This document shows, one piece after another, positions 24,078 through 36,377 of a stretch of 64,000 nt of DNA; position 1 is the stretch's first letter, and each line of letters begins with the position of its first letter. The position numbers were made by a program, and so were the translations under genes. The DNA comes from Mytilus galloprovincialis (taxonomy: Eukaryota > Mollusca > Bivalvia > Mytilida > Mytilidae): contig NC_134842.1 in assembly GCF_965363235.1 (NCBI RefSeq), positions 2,507,112 through 2,571,111 of the forward strand, read 5' to 3'. Under the pieces are notes generated by a model, which was given only the letters and a program-made list of their open reading frames with translations, had not been told where the DNA came from and searched no databases.

Positions 24078-25350
24078 TGTGTTTTAGCTTTACTTGTTCT
24101 TCGATTCCTTGCTCTATGTTTTAGCTTTACTTGTTCTTCGATTCCTTGCTCTATGTTTTAGCTTTACTTGTTCTTCCATTCCTTGCTCTATGTTTTAGCT
24201 TTACTTGTTCTACGATTCATTGCTCTATGTTTTAGCTTTACTTGTTCTTCCATTCCTTGCTCTATGTTTTAGCTTTACTTGTTCTTCCATTCCTTGCTCT
24301 ATGTTTTAGCTTTACTTGTTCTTCGATTCCTTGCTCTATGTTTTAGCTTTACTTGTTCTTCGATTCCTTGCTCTATGTTTTAGCTTTACTTGTTCTTCGA
24401 TTCCTTGCTCTATGTTTTAGCTTTACTTGTTCTTCGAATCCTTGCTCTATGTTTTAGCTTTACTTGTTCTTCGATTCCTTGCTCTATGTTTTAGCTTTAC
24501 TTGTTCTTCGATTCCTTGCTCTATGTTTTAGCTTTACTTGTTCTTCCATTCCTTGCTCTATGTTTTAGCTTTACTTGTTCTTCCATTCCTTGCTCTATGT
24601 TTTAGCTTTACTTGTTCTTCCGTTCCTTGCTCTATGTTTTAGCTTTACTTGTTCTTCCATTCCTTGCTCTATGTTTTAGCTTTACTTGTTCTTCCATTCC
24701 TTGCTCTATGTTTTAGCTTTACTTGTTCTTCGATTCCTTGTTCTATGTGTCAGCTTTACTTGTTCGTCGATTCCTTGCTCTATGTTTTAGCTTTACTTGT
24801 TCTTCGATTCCTTGCTCTATGTTTTAGCTTTACGTGTTCTTCCATTCCTTGCTCTATGTTTTAGCTTTACTTGTTCTTCGATTCCTTGCTCTATGTTTTA
24901 GCTTTACTTGTTCTACGATTCATTGCTCTATGTTTTAGCTTTACTTGTTCTTCCATTCCTTGCTCTATGTTTTAGCTTTACTTGTTCTTCCATTCCTTGC
25001 TCTATGTTTTAGCTTTACTTGTTCTTCGATTCCTTGCTCTATGTTTTAGCTTTACTTGTTCTTCGATTCCTTGCTCTATGTTTTAGCTTTACTTGTTCTT
25101 CGATTCCTTGCTCTATGTTTTAGCTTTACTTGTTCTTCGAATCCTTGCTCTATGTTTTAGCTTTACTTGTTCTTCGATTCCTTGCTCTATGTTTTAGCTT
25201 TACTTGTTCATCGAATCCTTGCTCTATAATGGTTTACTTTTTAAATTGTTATTTGTATGGAGAGTTGTCTCATTGGCACTCACACCACATCTTCCTATAT
25301 CTATCTATGTTTTAGCTTTACTTCTTCTTCGATTCCTTGCTCTATGTTTT
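24078..25350 (+). repeat. 37-bp minisatellite, about 31 units, with higher-order structure
   Basis: The unit is gctctatgttttagctttac followed by ttgttcttcgattcctt. Most variation is at one site (cgattcc, ccattcc, cgaatcc). The rare variant ctacgattcatt occurs at 24210 and 24913, exactly 703 bp (19 units) apart, and is followed by the same order of variants each time. An R2 fragment interrupts the array at about 25226-25307. Short open frames here are by-products of the repeat. Confidence 0.92.
25226..25307 (-). repeat. R2 fragment inside the minisatellite
   Basis: Minus-strand R2 start (gagagttgtctcattggcac, ccacatcttcctatat). At least one and a half minisatellite units follow, so it inserted into, or recombined with, the array. 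Confidence 0.7.
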
Positions 25351-26029
25351 AAACTTTTCTTGGATGAGAAATTTTTTCCAAATGTTGTGAAAACAATGTG
25401 GATATAATTTTTTGATTTGCTTTAAGTGTTTTGGATGTTAGAATACTCAGCCTAGTCTTGTCGGAATGGGGACTTAAATGTCGATGCCGTTTTCGATGAG
25501 TTACATAATCGTTTTTAAAATAGCAAAAAGCGATATGATTGACAATCATGAAAAAAATATCCACCAGAGTTCAAATGAAATGAATATAAGCAATTATAGG
25601 TCACTGTACGACCTTCAACAATGATAAACATGCAGACCGTATAGTTGACTGTAAAAGTTCCCGACGTGAAAAATATGAAATATTTCAAACGAGAAAAGTA
25701 ATGGCCTAATTCATAAAAATCATTATAACGGTTCATTATTTTATAAATCCGACCATAATTTAAACTTGTATCCTTTTGTCAAATATATACTGGCTTTATG
25801 CACTGTGTAATATCTTAACGTGCTTGAAATTCATTTACTAATTACTATTGATAGAACTCTTTCATATTTCCAAGGATTCCAACTATTCTAATGTTGTTTT
25901 TGTTTTTCAAATAGTACAGCCCATTGTAAATCAAATGAGTAGTTTCTTGTTAAAACGCTGTAATGAAATTGAATAACTAATAGATTAAGGTCGTAATAAA
26001 GGAAAAAGGAGTATGATACAAAATTTCAT
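25351..26029. other. LHFPL intron, duplicated, with an old R2 copy
   Basis: About 25565-25735 is R2 (+) (ggtcactgtacgaccttcaa), shared in place with 61450-61580 and so older than the duplication. 25790-26029 is paralogous to 32930-33130 and 62280-62520 and is cut by the LINE at 26029/26030. Confidence 0.65.
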
Positions 26030-27178
26030 TTTTTCTTCTTCTTTCAGGTTTATAATTTGTTAGATATTATATATTTAGTTTCATGTATTCTCTTTTCAAA
26101 TCCTATATGTTTACTATTTTCAAAGTATCTTAAGAGTTTCAATTCTCTATTTTATTTTTAAAAAGAGTATTCATTATTCCAGTGAGTTATAAAGAAGCAA
26201 ATTTCAAATGAATTACCTTAATAGGTAATCTGTAGATAAAACTACTTTTTATGAATTGTAAATTTACATACAACTTTATCCGAAATAATTTCACCATGAA
26301 TTAAAATAAGTCAATAAAATACATGTAGCGTATATTGTAATTTTATATAACAAAATTTACTCACGGTACCGGCACGCAGACATCATGAAAGTAATCATCT
26401 TCCCTGTGTATTACTATAATCCCGGGAGAAAAAAATCCCACTTTTTTGTTGTTGTTGACACTATATTTACAAAAATTGCACATACACACGTTAGAATAAT
26501 CCAATATACTGGTATTCTATAAAATGAATTCTCATTTCCTTTTTTGTAAAGTGCGAATATCCTTTCGATCCCCAGCAATGTTGGCGAACAAAAATGTTTA
26601 TATTAAACATTTTTTATACGTTTTGCACCCAATGCAAATCTTAAAAAACTATCCGATATATATATATGCAAAAACATGAATCCAGTGATATGCAATGCAA
26701 TCCACAGTTCTATCAAAATACATATTTGCCATTATATAACTGTGTCCCATATTCGTACGTCGGCAAGAAAAGGTAAACAAAATTATCAACAAGAATGTCT
26801 GTGTACCTGTGCACGTGTATTTCAATCTGTAATTGGGTCATTTATAGTAAAGGTTGTAAATTGTAATGTTGTTATGTATGAATGAAAGTTACATGTACTT
26901 TAAAACCGTAACTGGTAAACCTATAGTGTATTGTTTTTATTAATGAATGAAAGTTACATGCGTTTTATTGAGAATGAACAATGAATATAACAAACATTAA
27001 CATTAATTATATGGTTTAGGTCAGGCAGACCGAACAGAGAGAATTCTCTCTCTTTTTGTATTGTATTGTATATTTGATATGTTTTTCTGTATTTTGTTTC
27101 TACTTAGTTATATAATGTTCAACTACGTTAAGTGTATCACATATGAAATTAATAAGACTGTAAAGCCAAAACTAGATA

Positions 27179-28669
27179 ATGGCTAATTATTGTATCAATT
27201 TAACTTCTCTTAATGTAAATGGCTTTGGAAACGATTTTAAACGCAAATCCATGTTTCTTTGGTTAAAAAAATTTCAAAGCGACATCATTTTCTTGCAAGA
27301 AACACACAGTACTGAATCGTATGAAACTATATAGAAAAGGGAATGGGGTGGAGATATTTATTTTTCGCACGGGGAAACGAACTCTAAAGGTGTTGCTATT
27401 TTGTTTAACAGCTCAACAGATTATATATTAAAGGAAAAAATTGCAGATGAAAACGGAAGGTATCTCATTCTAACTGTTGAAATTGATAACACAGATTTTG
27501 TTTTTGTGAATTATTATGCACCGACCAGAAACTTTGAAAATGACCAAATTGAATATATTGAAAAATTAAAAATTTTATTAAATGAAAAGTTAGAACAAAA
27601 TCTCGTTTTTGGTGGAGATTTTAATACGATACTAAATCCATCTTTAGACAAAATGGGTGGTTCAAAATATAACACACCTGTCAAATATACGAGTAAATTA
27701 GAAGATTTTATAGAAGAGTTTGACTTATGTGATATTTGGAGGACAAAAAATGTTGACTCTAGATTATATACTTGGCGTCAAAGAACCCCGCTTATACAAT
27801 GTCGCTTAGATTTTTGGTTGATATCGAATTTTTTGTCAAGCAGTGTAACAAAAACATCCATTGTTCCGTCTATAAAATCTGATCATAGTCTTATCAAGTT
27901 GACACTGTCAGGCGAAAACTTTAGTGAGAGAGGTCCCGGTTTCTGGAAATTCAACTCGGGTTTATTGACAGACAAAGATTATGTGGATATAGTCAAAAAT
28001 ACTTTATCAGAATGTGATGATAAATATCAAAATTTAGAAAATAAAAATTTAAAATGGGATACCATTAAAAGTGAAATAAGGGGCGCAACCGTCAAATATT
28101 CCAAATATAAAAACATGAAATTGCGGGAAAGAGAGTCCAGTTTAAAAAAACGACAAGACGAAATTCAGAAAAATCTCTCTCGTACATATTTAGATAAAGA
28201 TATAAATACACTTTTAATTGAATTAGATATTGTTAAAGAAGATTTAGAGCAAATAGTAAATAATCAAACAAGAGGGGCTATTATACGATCACATGCCGAG
28301 CACTGCGAAGGCAATGAAAGAAATTCAAAATATTTCTTATCATTAGAAAAACGTAATTATAAAAATAAATGTATTAACAAATTAGTTGTAAACGACATTG
28401 AAATATTGTCACAAGAAAAAATTCTAAACGAAGAGAGAAATTTCTACGAAAATCTGTACTCATCAAAAGAAGACCCTGATAAATATTCAGGTGATTCTAA
28501 CTTTTTTGATTTAAATTTTATTCCTAAGCTAACAGATCTGGAAAAGGATATATGCGATGCAGATATTTCAGAATCTGAGTGCGTTAAAGTTTTAAAAACA
28601 TTTAAAAATAATAAAAGCCCTGGTACAGATGGGCTTACCGCTGAGTTTTTACAAATTTTTCTGGATTGA
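27179..28669 (+). pseudogene. LINE ORF2, endonuclease (EEP) half, with a premature stop
   Basis: The first half of the LINE ORF2 encodes the target-nicking apurinic-like endonuclease domain. From the ATG at 27179 the frame gives an LNVNGFGND-type start and the catalytic QETH. Downstream of 27401 come NYYAPTRN, GGDFNT (residues 71-76 counted from 27401), RLDFWL and the closing SDHSLIKL. A TAG at 27332-27334 interrupts the frame, one base from a Trp codon. The linker that follows is Lys/Glu-rich and probably coiled. The frame then enters the RT N-terminal region (KSPGTDGLT) and stops at 28669, because a run of five T at about 28646-28650 appears one base too long. Endonuclease catalytic residues look intact. 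Confidence 0.9.
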
Positions 28670-30971
28670 TGTAAAAAAATATGTTTTGGAAAGCTATGAA
28701 TATTCCTTCGAGACCGGAACCCTCTCAATAGACCAAAGACGGGGTATTTTGACTCTTATTCCAAAGAAAGATAAAGATAGAACACTCTTGTCGAACTGGC
28801 GACCTCTTTCTCTCTTAAATTTTGATTACAAATTATTAGCCAAAGTTATTGCGGAAAGAATGAAATTATTTCTTCCGAAACTTATAGATCCGGATCAGAC
28901 AGGATATGTGGCTGGTAGATATATTGGTGAAAATCTACGACTAATTGCTGATATTATATTGTTTACTACTTTAAAAAATTATCCAGGGCTTATATTACTA
29001 GTCGATTTCGAAAAGGCGTTTGATACGCTAGAATGGAAATTTATTCAAAAAGCATTGGCTTGTTTTAATTTTGGTAGCAAGTTCCGGAAATGGGTCTTAA
29101 CTTTATACTCAAATATATCTAGTCTTGTCGTTAATAATGGATTTAGTTCTAGTCCGTTCAAAATTGAGAGAGGTGTTCGACAAGGGTGTCCTTTGTCTCC
29201 TTTTTTATTTATTTTGGCCGTTGAACTGCTGGCAATAAATATTCGTAAGAACAACCATATATCAGGTATAAAAATTGGGGATACTGAAATAAAAATTTCA
29301 CAGTTGGCTGATGATACCACTTGTTTTTTGAAAGATGTATTTTCTGCGCAAATTTTATTAGATTCCTTTAATGATTTTGAGAAGTGTTCAGGGTTAAAAG
29401 TCAATTTTTCGAAAACCGAAGCAACATGGATTGGAAGAAATAAATTTAACAAAGAAGGTTCCCTTCCTATTAAATGGACAGATGGTTTTAAAACCTTAGG
29501 TTTAAAATTTAACGCTTTTGATGAAATGGTTTGTTCTAACTTAGATACATGCATAGAAAAAATGGAATCAATTATTAAAATGTGGAGGATCAGAAACCTT
29601 TCCTTGATCGGTAAAATCGTAATTCTTAAATCACTTGCAATATCGAAGCTTATTTATGTCATTTCATCTACACATGTACCAAGATCTTATGTAATTAAAA
29701 TACAAAGGGACATTAATAACTTTTTATGGAATGATAGTACTCCGAAAGTTAAATCGGAAGTTATTCAAAAGTCTCCTAGCGAGGGGGGACTGAAAGCACC
29801 AAATTTTGAAGTACAGCTGTTATCCTTTCGTATCATGTGGGTAAAACGATTTTTGTCAGAACATGACTCTAAATGGAAACATGTTTCCAAAGCATTCTTC
29901 TCCCTTTTTGATTTAGAGGACTTATTTATGAGCAGATGTGAATTTGAGTTTTTAAATTTAAAAGCACCTCTTTTTTATATAGAAGTGCTATCTGCTTGGA
30001 AACGTTTCAAGGGTTTTTTCATCCCGTTAAATGCATTTCATGTTAGAAAAGAATTTATTTGGTTCAATCCGTTTATCAAGGTTAACAGAACGAGTATTTT
30101 TTACAGATCTTGGTACACGAAAGGCATAAGGTTCATTAATGATATTGTAGATGATAAAGGCGAATTTTTGTCTCATGACGCTATTAACAAAAAATATAAT
30201 TTGAATGTTACTTTTGTAGACATTCTTTCTATTAAACTTGCTATACCACGTGACTGGAAAGATTTGTTATTACAACAACACATGTCACCTAAGAGCAACT
30301 CTTTTGGATTCGTTTTTGAGCATGAGAATAAAAAAATGCCTACATGTATTAGCAAATTATATACTAAAGATGTATATTCACTTTTTATCGATCGGGTAAG
30401 TGTTTCTCCTATTTCACAACAAAGGTGGGAAGAAAGTTTTAATATAGAAATTAGTGACGAAAAGTGGAACAATATTTATTCACTAGCTTTTAAATGTACT
30501 ATTGAAAGCAAACTACAAGCTTTTCAATATAAAGTGTTACACAGAATAGTCTCACATAATTATCTCCTTGAAAAATATAAACTTTCTTTAACTAATGAGT
30601 GTGCCAGTTGTAAAGAAATAGAAACTATAGAGCATAAATTTTTTGAATGTATAGAAATAAAACGATTTTGGAGAGAATTTTCTAATTGGTGGCATTTAGT
30701 TTTTGGAGTAAAAATTTTTTTAAATAAAGACAGTGTCATTTTTGGTATATTGAATTCTGATAACTTAGTGTTAAACTATTGTATTTTACAGGCAAAATAT
30801 TACATTCATTATGTAAAGTACACACAATTAGACAGATTGTTTATATCTGTGCAAGCTTTTCTCAAATTTTTGAAAAGACGTCTGGAGATATTAGAATATT
30901 TATATCTTTCTAAAGACAAGCACGAGTCATTTGTCGACAGATGGGGGGAATTTATGGAAGTTATTAATTAA
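28629..30971 (+). pseudogene. LINE ORF2, reverse transcriptase half, frameshifted from the endonuclease half
   Basis: This open frame of about 780 codons carries the LINE reverse transcriptase. Its first residues are an artefact of the shifted frame; RT homology starts at FYKFFW (7-12). Motifs in order: LIPKKDKDR (43-51), NWRPLSLLN (56-64), catalytic VDFEKAFD (125-132, Asp126), GVRQGCPLSP (182-191) and LADD (226-229, Asp228 and Asp229), then the thumb region. Near residue 658 a C-x2-C-x7-H-x4-C cluster is the zinc-binding element seen at the C-terminus of such proteins. No stop occurs in 2.3 kb. LADD in place of the common YADD or FADD is slightly unusual. It is the largest coding frame in the window. 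Confidence 0.92.
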
Positions 30972-31139
30972 ATTTTATTCTCGATATGATCATGTATATT
31001 TAATGTATTCCAAAGTATCTTTTACTTGTATCATATACCGATTATTCACATCATTTACTTGTATTTGTTTTTACTATGTCTTATTCGTAAAATATCAATA
31101 GTATGACTATGCCATATGTCATTCACTTATATATTGTAA

Positions 31140-31215
31140 AAATGTATGTATGTATGTATGCACTGTAGCTTGAACACCAAAAAGATCAATAAAAAATAAA
31201 AAAAATAAATTTCAT
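31140..31215 (+). repeat. LINE 3' tail, polyadenylation-like repeats and 3' target-site copy
   Basis: An ATGT microsatellite (31142-31160) is followed by an A-rich tail built of aataaa-like units and then the target copy aaatttcat. The tail is the expected product of target-primed reverse transcription. Confidence 0.75.
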
Positions 31216-31671
31216 AAGCTAAACAAAACAATACAACATTCGTTTAGGTGTAATTTAACCTAATTCGAGATCAAAGTATTTCACAAATCATTGCAACTCA
31301 GTCAACTGATGTAGACATATGCTTGAAAGTAAAAAAAGAAGATAGAGACCCCTAAAAGTTACACCCCTTCACATGTGCATGCTCTAAGTCATGAACCTCG
31401 TGTCTTGTTATTTAAGAAAATTGTGTTACATGGTAGATCTGTGATTGTTTCTGTAAGTTTCACCAGACTCTTGGTTGTTATATTGGCATATTAGGTAGAC
31501 ACCTGTTGTTGTTGAGGACTGTATGATACTCTTTAGATATATTTTTGTTATGCTTATCTTTGTCACAATGATATAAACGTATTCACGATTAAAATAGTGA
31601 ATTATTCTTTTATGACTATACCGCGCTTCAAGTGTTTATATAGAATATCCACTTTATTTACAGTTCTATTG
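31216..31671. other. LHFPL intron, right flank of the LINE target
   Basis: Continues the paralogous segment interrupted by the LINE (aaacaaaacaatacaacatt; equivalent at 33140 and 62530), including gacacctgttgttgttgagg (63412 in copy B). Confidence 0.65.
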
Positions 31672-32300
31672 GATATATACATACAACAAAGTCAAATGTA
31701 TCTTGGGGTATCCGTTATTTCAAGTTCTATTTGATAGATGCGTTTAACAAAGTCACATGTATCTGGGGGATATCCTTTATTTCAAGTTCTATAGGATATA
31801 TGCATACAACAAAGTATAATGTATGGGGGGTATCCGTTATTTCAAGTTCTATTAGATAGATGCGTTTAACAAAGTCACATGTATCTGGGGGATATCCTTT
31901 ATTTCAAGTTGTATAGGACAGATGCGTACATCAAGTCACATGTATCTGGGGGGTATCCTTTATTTCAAGTTCTATAGGATAGATGCGTACAACAAGTCAC
32001 ATGTATCTGGGGGTATCGTTTATTTCAAGTTCTATAGGATAGATGCGTACAACAAGTCACATGTATCTGGGGGTATCCTTTATTTCAAGTTCTATTAGAT
32101 AGATGTGTTAAAAAAAGTCACATGTATCTGGGGGTATCCTTTATTTCAAGTTCTATTGGACAGATGCGTTTAACAAAGTCATATGTATCTGGGGGTATCC
32201 TTTATTTCAAGTTCTATAGGATAGATGCGTACATCAAGTCACATGTATCTGGGGGGTATCCTTTATTTCAAGTTCTATAGGATAGATGCTTTTAATAAAG
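31672..32300 (+). repeat. 60-bp minisatellite, about ten units
   Basis: Unit: tttatttcaagttctatagg, then atagatgcgtacaacaagtc, then acatgtatctgggggtatcc. The most regular units are at 31900-32270. Related single-copy sequence lies at 21530 in segment A1, and no array is present in copy B. Confidence 0.88.
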
Positions 32301-33884
32301 TCACTAAGTTTGAGTCGTCATCTATTTAGCAGATAGTAAAGTTCAAGGTAATACTTGAAAATAAATTCTCTACTATTTGATGTTCATGCAATTTGTAGAA
32401 GAAAATAGATGATAAAAACAATACTCTGATAACGTATAACACATAACTAGCATTGCCTGTAAAAATTTATCTGTGTGATACAAGATAAATAAACTATAAG
32501 ATATGTTTTACATAGAATTAAATATCTTGTAAATACTGACACGGGATACACCATTCAGACGTATGTTTGTTTTCAAACGATATAAATCAGCGATCGTAAG
32601 AGGTTTACTGATGAGAGCGAGACAAACTGTAATTGAGTGATGCAGTATGTATGCTTTGTGTTTTTTTTGTTCATATTACTGCCATTCTCTGTTTCAAAGT
32701 TTTGCATGTCAAGTTGTATTTGTTTGTTTTTGTTGTTTGTTTTAACAAATAATCTGTAGTAGCCTAGACAATATGTTCTGTTTGAGCCATTTTGATCTTT
32801 CTAACAAGCGATAAATTTTAACTATCTGAAAAACACTTTGTCAAGATGGATAGCAGAACAAGTATGAATGACTGTTGATGCAGGGTATGCATGTCTGCCA
32901 TGAGCTTTAAATGATAACATTATTTTATATCTTTACCTGCTTGAAATTCAATTGCTAATTACTATTGATAGAGCTCTATTATATTTCAAAGGACTCCAAT
33001 TATTCAAATTTCTTTATCAAATAGTACAGGCCATTGTAAACCAAATAGATCCTTGTTGAAACCATGTAAAGACATTGATTAAGTTATAGATTTAGGAAGT
33101 TAATTAAGAAAGGGGAGTATGATGTAAAATATTTATAACCAAAACAAAACAATGCAACATTCACTTCTAGGTGTTAGGATTCCATTGAAACTCAGCGAAC
33201 TGATACAGACAAACGCTGGAAGGTAAATGTAGACGATAGAGACCCCTGTTCCATTTTTGCCTGCCCTAAGTCAGGAACATCGTCTCTTGTTATCCAAGAA
33301 GTTGTTTTTAATTGTAGATCTGTGATTGTTTCTGTAAATTAAATCTGACTCTGGGTGATTAATTATAGCTTGACATATTATTAAGACACCTGTCGTTGCT
33401 GAGAACTGTATGTTGCCCTCTATATATTTTCTTTTTGTTATACTTTTTGGGTAAATTTCACAATGATGTGAACGTATTCACGATTCAAATAGGTATATTG
33501 TTAGGGTCGGATTCATACATCTCCATCATTTTCTTCTCCGAAGTCAAATCGAGAGAAAATATCATAGAACATTTTATTTCTTAGTATAATCAATAAAAAA
33601 AAATTGCTGACCGAAGTTGTTACGGTTGCACACCAACTAACATCAAATCCTCGATCAGCGCCTTTTTTTAAGCACAGCACTATTGAGTGTAAATCAAACA
33701 GATGTTATGAAAATAATCTTTTTTCCTTTCAATTAAATGCAATTTTTCTCGTGAAAAAGATATAATGATAGTTCATCTTTGTTTCCTATCTTCAAAGTCT
33801 TGTTAAGAAATGCTTATAATATTTTTGTTCTTAAGTTTCAAAAATCCCAAGTTCATTGTTAATATATCTATTATAAATCTACCT
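32301..33884. other. LHFPL intron, segment A2, third copy of the intronic block
   Basis: 32301-33600 is a shortened tandem paralogue of 21.7-31.6 kb and of 60.3-63.5 kb, missing the minisatellite, R2 and LINE parts. It provides the LINE empty site near 33120. 33600-33884 shows nothing. Confidence 0.65.
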
Positions 33885-35290
33885 CACATGTTATTGTGTC
33901 AATAAGCATCTACCTCGTGTGCGATTGTGTCAGTAACTATCATGACTACCTCACGCCTAAATTGTGTCAATGAGTATCTACACCATGTGTAAGCTGTGTC
34001 AGTGATTATCTACTTCATGTGTAAATTGTGTTAGTAAGTATCTACTTCAAGTAGACATTGTGTCAGTAAGTATCTACCTCACGTGTAAATTGTGTCAGTT
34101 ACTATCGCCATCACGTGTAAGGCATGTCAGTAAGTATAAAACGCACGTATAATTATGTTAATGAGAATCAAACTCACGTGTTAAGTGTGTCAGTAAGTAT
34201 TTAACTCATGTGTGAATTGTGTCAGTGAGTATCCCCATCACGTGTAAAGTGAATCAATTAGTATCAAACTCACTTGTAAAGTGTGTCAGTTACTATCGCC
34301 ATCACGTGTAAGGCATGTCAGTAAGTATAAAACGCACGTATAATTATGTTAATGAGAATCAAACTCACGTGTTAAGTGTGTCAGTAAGTATTTAACTCAC
34401 GTGTGAATTGTGTCAGTGAGTATCCCCATCACGTGTAAAGTGAATCAATTAGTATCAAACTCACTTGTAAAGTGTGTCAGTAAGTATCAACCTTACTTGT
34501 AAGTTATGTCAGTGAGTATCAAACTCACGTGTAAAGTGTGTCAGTGTTTTAAACCTCTCGTGTAAATTGAGTCAGTAAGTATAAACCTCGCGTGTAAATT
34601 ATACTAGTGGTTATCAAACTCCGTGTAAATTGTGTCAGTTAGTTTTTAACTCACGTATAAACTGTGTCAGTAAGTATCACCCTCACGTGGTAATTGTGTT
34701 TAAGTGTCTCAAACTCACGTAAAAAGTGTGTCATTTAGTATCAACCTCTAGTGTAAATTATGACCTACCGAATTAGACTATTTACCGGATTTGTAATCAC
34801 ATAAGCAACACGACGGGTGCCGCATGTGGAGCAGGATCTGCTTACCCTTCCGGAGCACCTGAGATCACCCCTAGTTTTTGGTGGGGTTCGTGTTGTTTAT
34901 TCTTTAGTTTTCTATGTTGTGTCATGTGTACTATTGTTTTTCTGTTTGTCTTTTTCATTTTTAGCCATGGCGTTGTCAGTTTGTTTTAGATTTATGAGTT
35001 TGACTGTCCCTTTGGTATCTTTCGTCCCTCTTTTATGACAGTTAGTATCAAACTCACGTGTAATGTGGTTCAGTGAATATAAAATGTCCTTGTAAAGATT
35101 GCCAGTAAGTATCAACCTCACTTGTAAAATTTGTCGGTAAATATCTATTCATGTGTAATTTATGTCAGTAAGGGGCCATCTCAAATCGTATCAATAAATA
35201 TCTATCGCACGTGTAAATTACGATAGTAAGTATGCATCTCAAGCGCAAAGTTTGTTCTTGCGTACGTATGAATTGTGTCAGTAAGTTACC
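33885..35290. repeat. 32-bp satellite-like array with 191-bp higher-order repeat
   Basis: Units of 31-32 bp follow gtcagtaagtatcaaactc, acgtgtaaattgt with heavy drift. The block at 34096-34286 is repeated almost exactly at 34287-34477 (six units, 191 bp). Many units contain CACGTG. The array is split by an R1 copy at about 34760-35035. Confidence 0.85.
34765..35032 (+). repeat. R1 interspersed repeat inserted in the 32-bp array
   Basis: A near-consensus R1 copy from cctaccgaattagac to cgtccctcttt. It is flanked by ttatgac on both sides (34758-34764, 35033-35039), which may be a target duplication or partly belong to the repeat. Array units continue immediately on either side. Confidence 0.75.
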
Positions 35291-36377
35291 TTTTAACGGA
35301 GAATGTATATGAACATTAAATTCCTCTCTATTAATTGTGTTAATTTCAAAGCCATTAAACCTGATCATTTTGTATGTAACTCGTTATTCTACAATATTGT
35401 TCAATCTTAATAAGATATCGGTATGTATGTATGCTTTTGCATTTCCAATTAATCAAATGGTACAATTTTACAACACTTTGCAATACAAACCTTCCCTTGG
35501 CACTGATGAAACAAACATAACATAATGTTTATGTTAACAGATAGTAAAGTTATTGGTGTTACAATTAAGTTACAACTGCAATAAACGTAATGAATTTGCT
35601 GTAGCAAATTGTTGTTTCAAACAATATCTTGAAAAAAAGATGAAGTATATTACAATAATCAAATTGTTATCTCATGCGGTATGTTATACATCTTCTAGAA
35701 ATTATTTGTTTTTTCTTGCAATCCGATAAACCAGATAAATAGTGACATGTATATACAATATTAAATGGCAGTTATTTGACCTTATTTTCTTTCATTGAAA
35801 GGATGTTGACTAGGTAGCAAATTGGGCTTACAAATAAAGCAACTAATATCCAATCAATCAATCCGCTTTATCAACATTTAAGAGATATGTTTTTTTTTAA
35901 ACGTTTAAGGTTTTATTATGTGGCATAGTTTGAATGTATCTCATGTGATTTTTGTCCTCATGAATAATTATGTAGTAATGGGCTTAGACTTCTTTTAAAT
36001 AATTGTGTAAAATGTGAAACGTTAATAAATGTTTGGTTGGCTTTCAAAAATAACTTCCTTTATTATTGTTTTGTTAGTATATTGATTTTACAAAACTTCT
36101 AACTGTTTTATAAGAAGCTTTTTAATTCAAATACAGTTGTTTTTACTGTTTCGTATGACAACATAACATAACAGATACAAATAAGACACATCATCCTGCT
36201 TTCATGTCTGTCACTTGAAACAATATAAGAGGCAGATTTAACGGGGTTTTCAGGGGGCTCGGGCCCAGTCTATTGTGGGGAAAAATTGGTTGATTATATA
36301 GGGAATCACTGAAGCATAACTGGAGCGAGCCCCTCGTAGACAGTCAGTGCCCCCTTCCGTTACTGACGTTACTGACA
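35291..36377. other. LHFPL intron, non-coding
   Basis: AT-rich sequence with no recognised repeat or gene. A GC-richer patch at 36240-36360 (ggggctcgggcccag) has no coding signal. Confidence 0.5.

Larger units (their letters stand above)
26030..31206 (+). mobile_element. Near full-length LINE retrotransposon, L1/Tx1-like
   Basis: This is a 5.18-kb insertion bounded by a 9-bp target-site duplication aaatttcat (26021-26029 and 31207-31215). The ends are supported by two paralogous empty sites: around 33120-33150 and 62500-62530 the flanks join without the insert. Contents are about 1.15 kb upstream of the first ATG, an endonuclease-plus-reverse-transcriptase reading frame (27179-30971), a 3' UTR with ATGT repeats, and an A-rich tail made of AATAAA-like units (31190-31206). 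No ORF1-like protein is visible upstream. Clade placement rests on the RT and endonuclease motif style and is not certain. Confidence 0.88.

Noticed and set aside
24078..25350. Possible CRISPR-like array
   Set aside because: Units are tandem without unique spacers, the genome is eukaryotic, and no cas-like gene is present.
29045..29554. 169-codon minus-strand frame inside the LINE
   Set aside because: Antisense shadow of the reverse transcriptase frame.
33885..35290. CRISPR-like spacing of short repeats
   Set aside because: The 32-bp units drift gradually and abut, with no constant repeat and variable spacer pattern.
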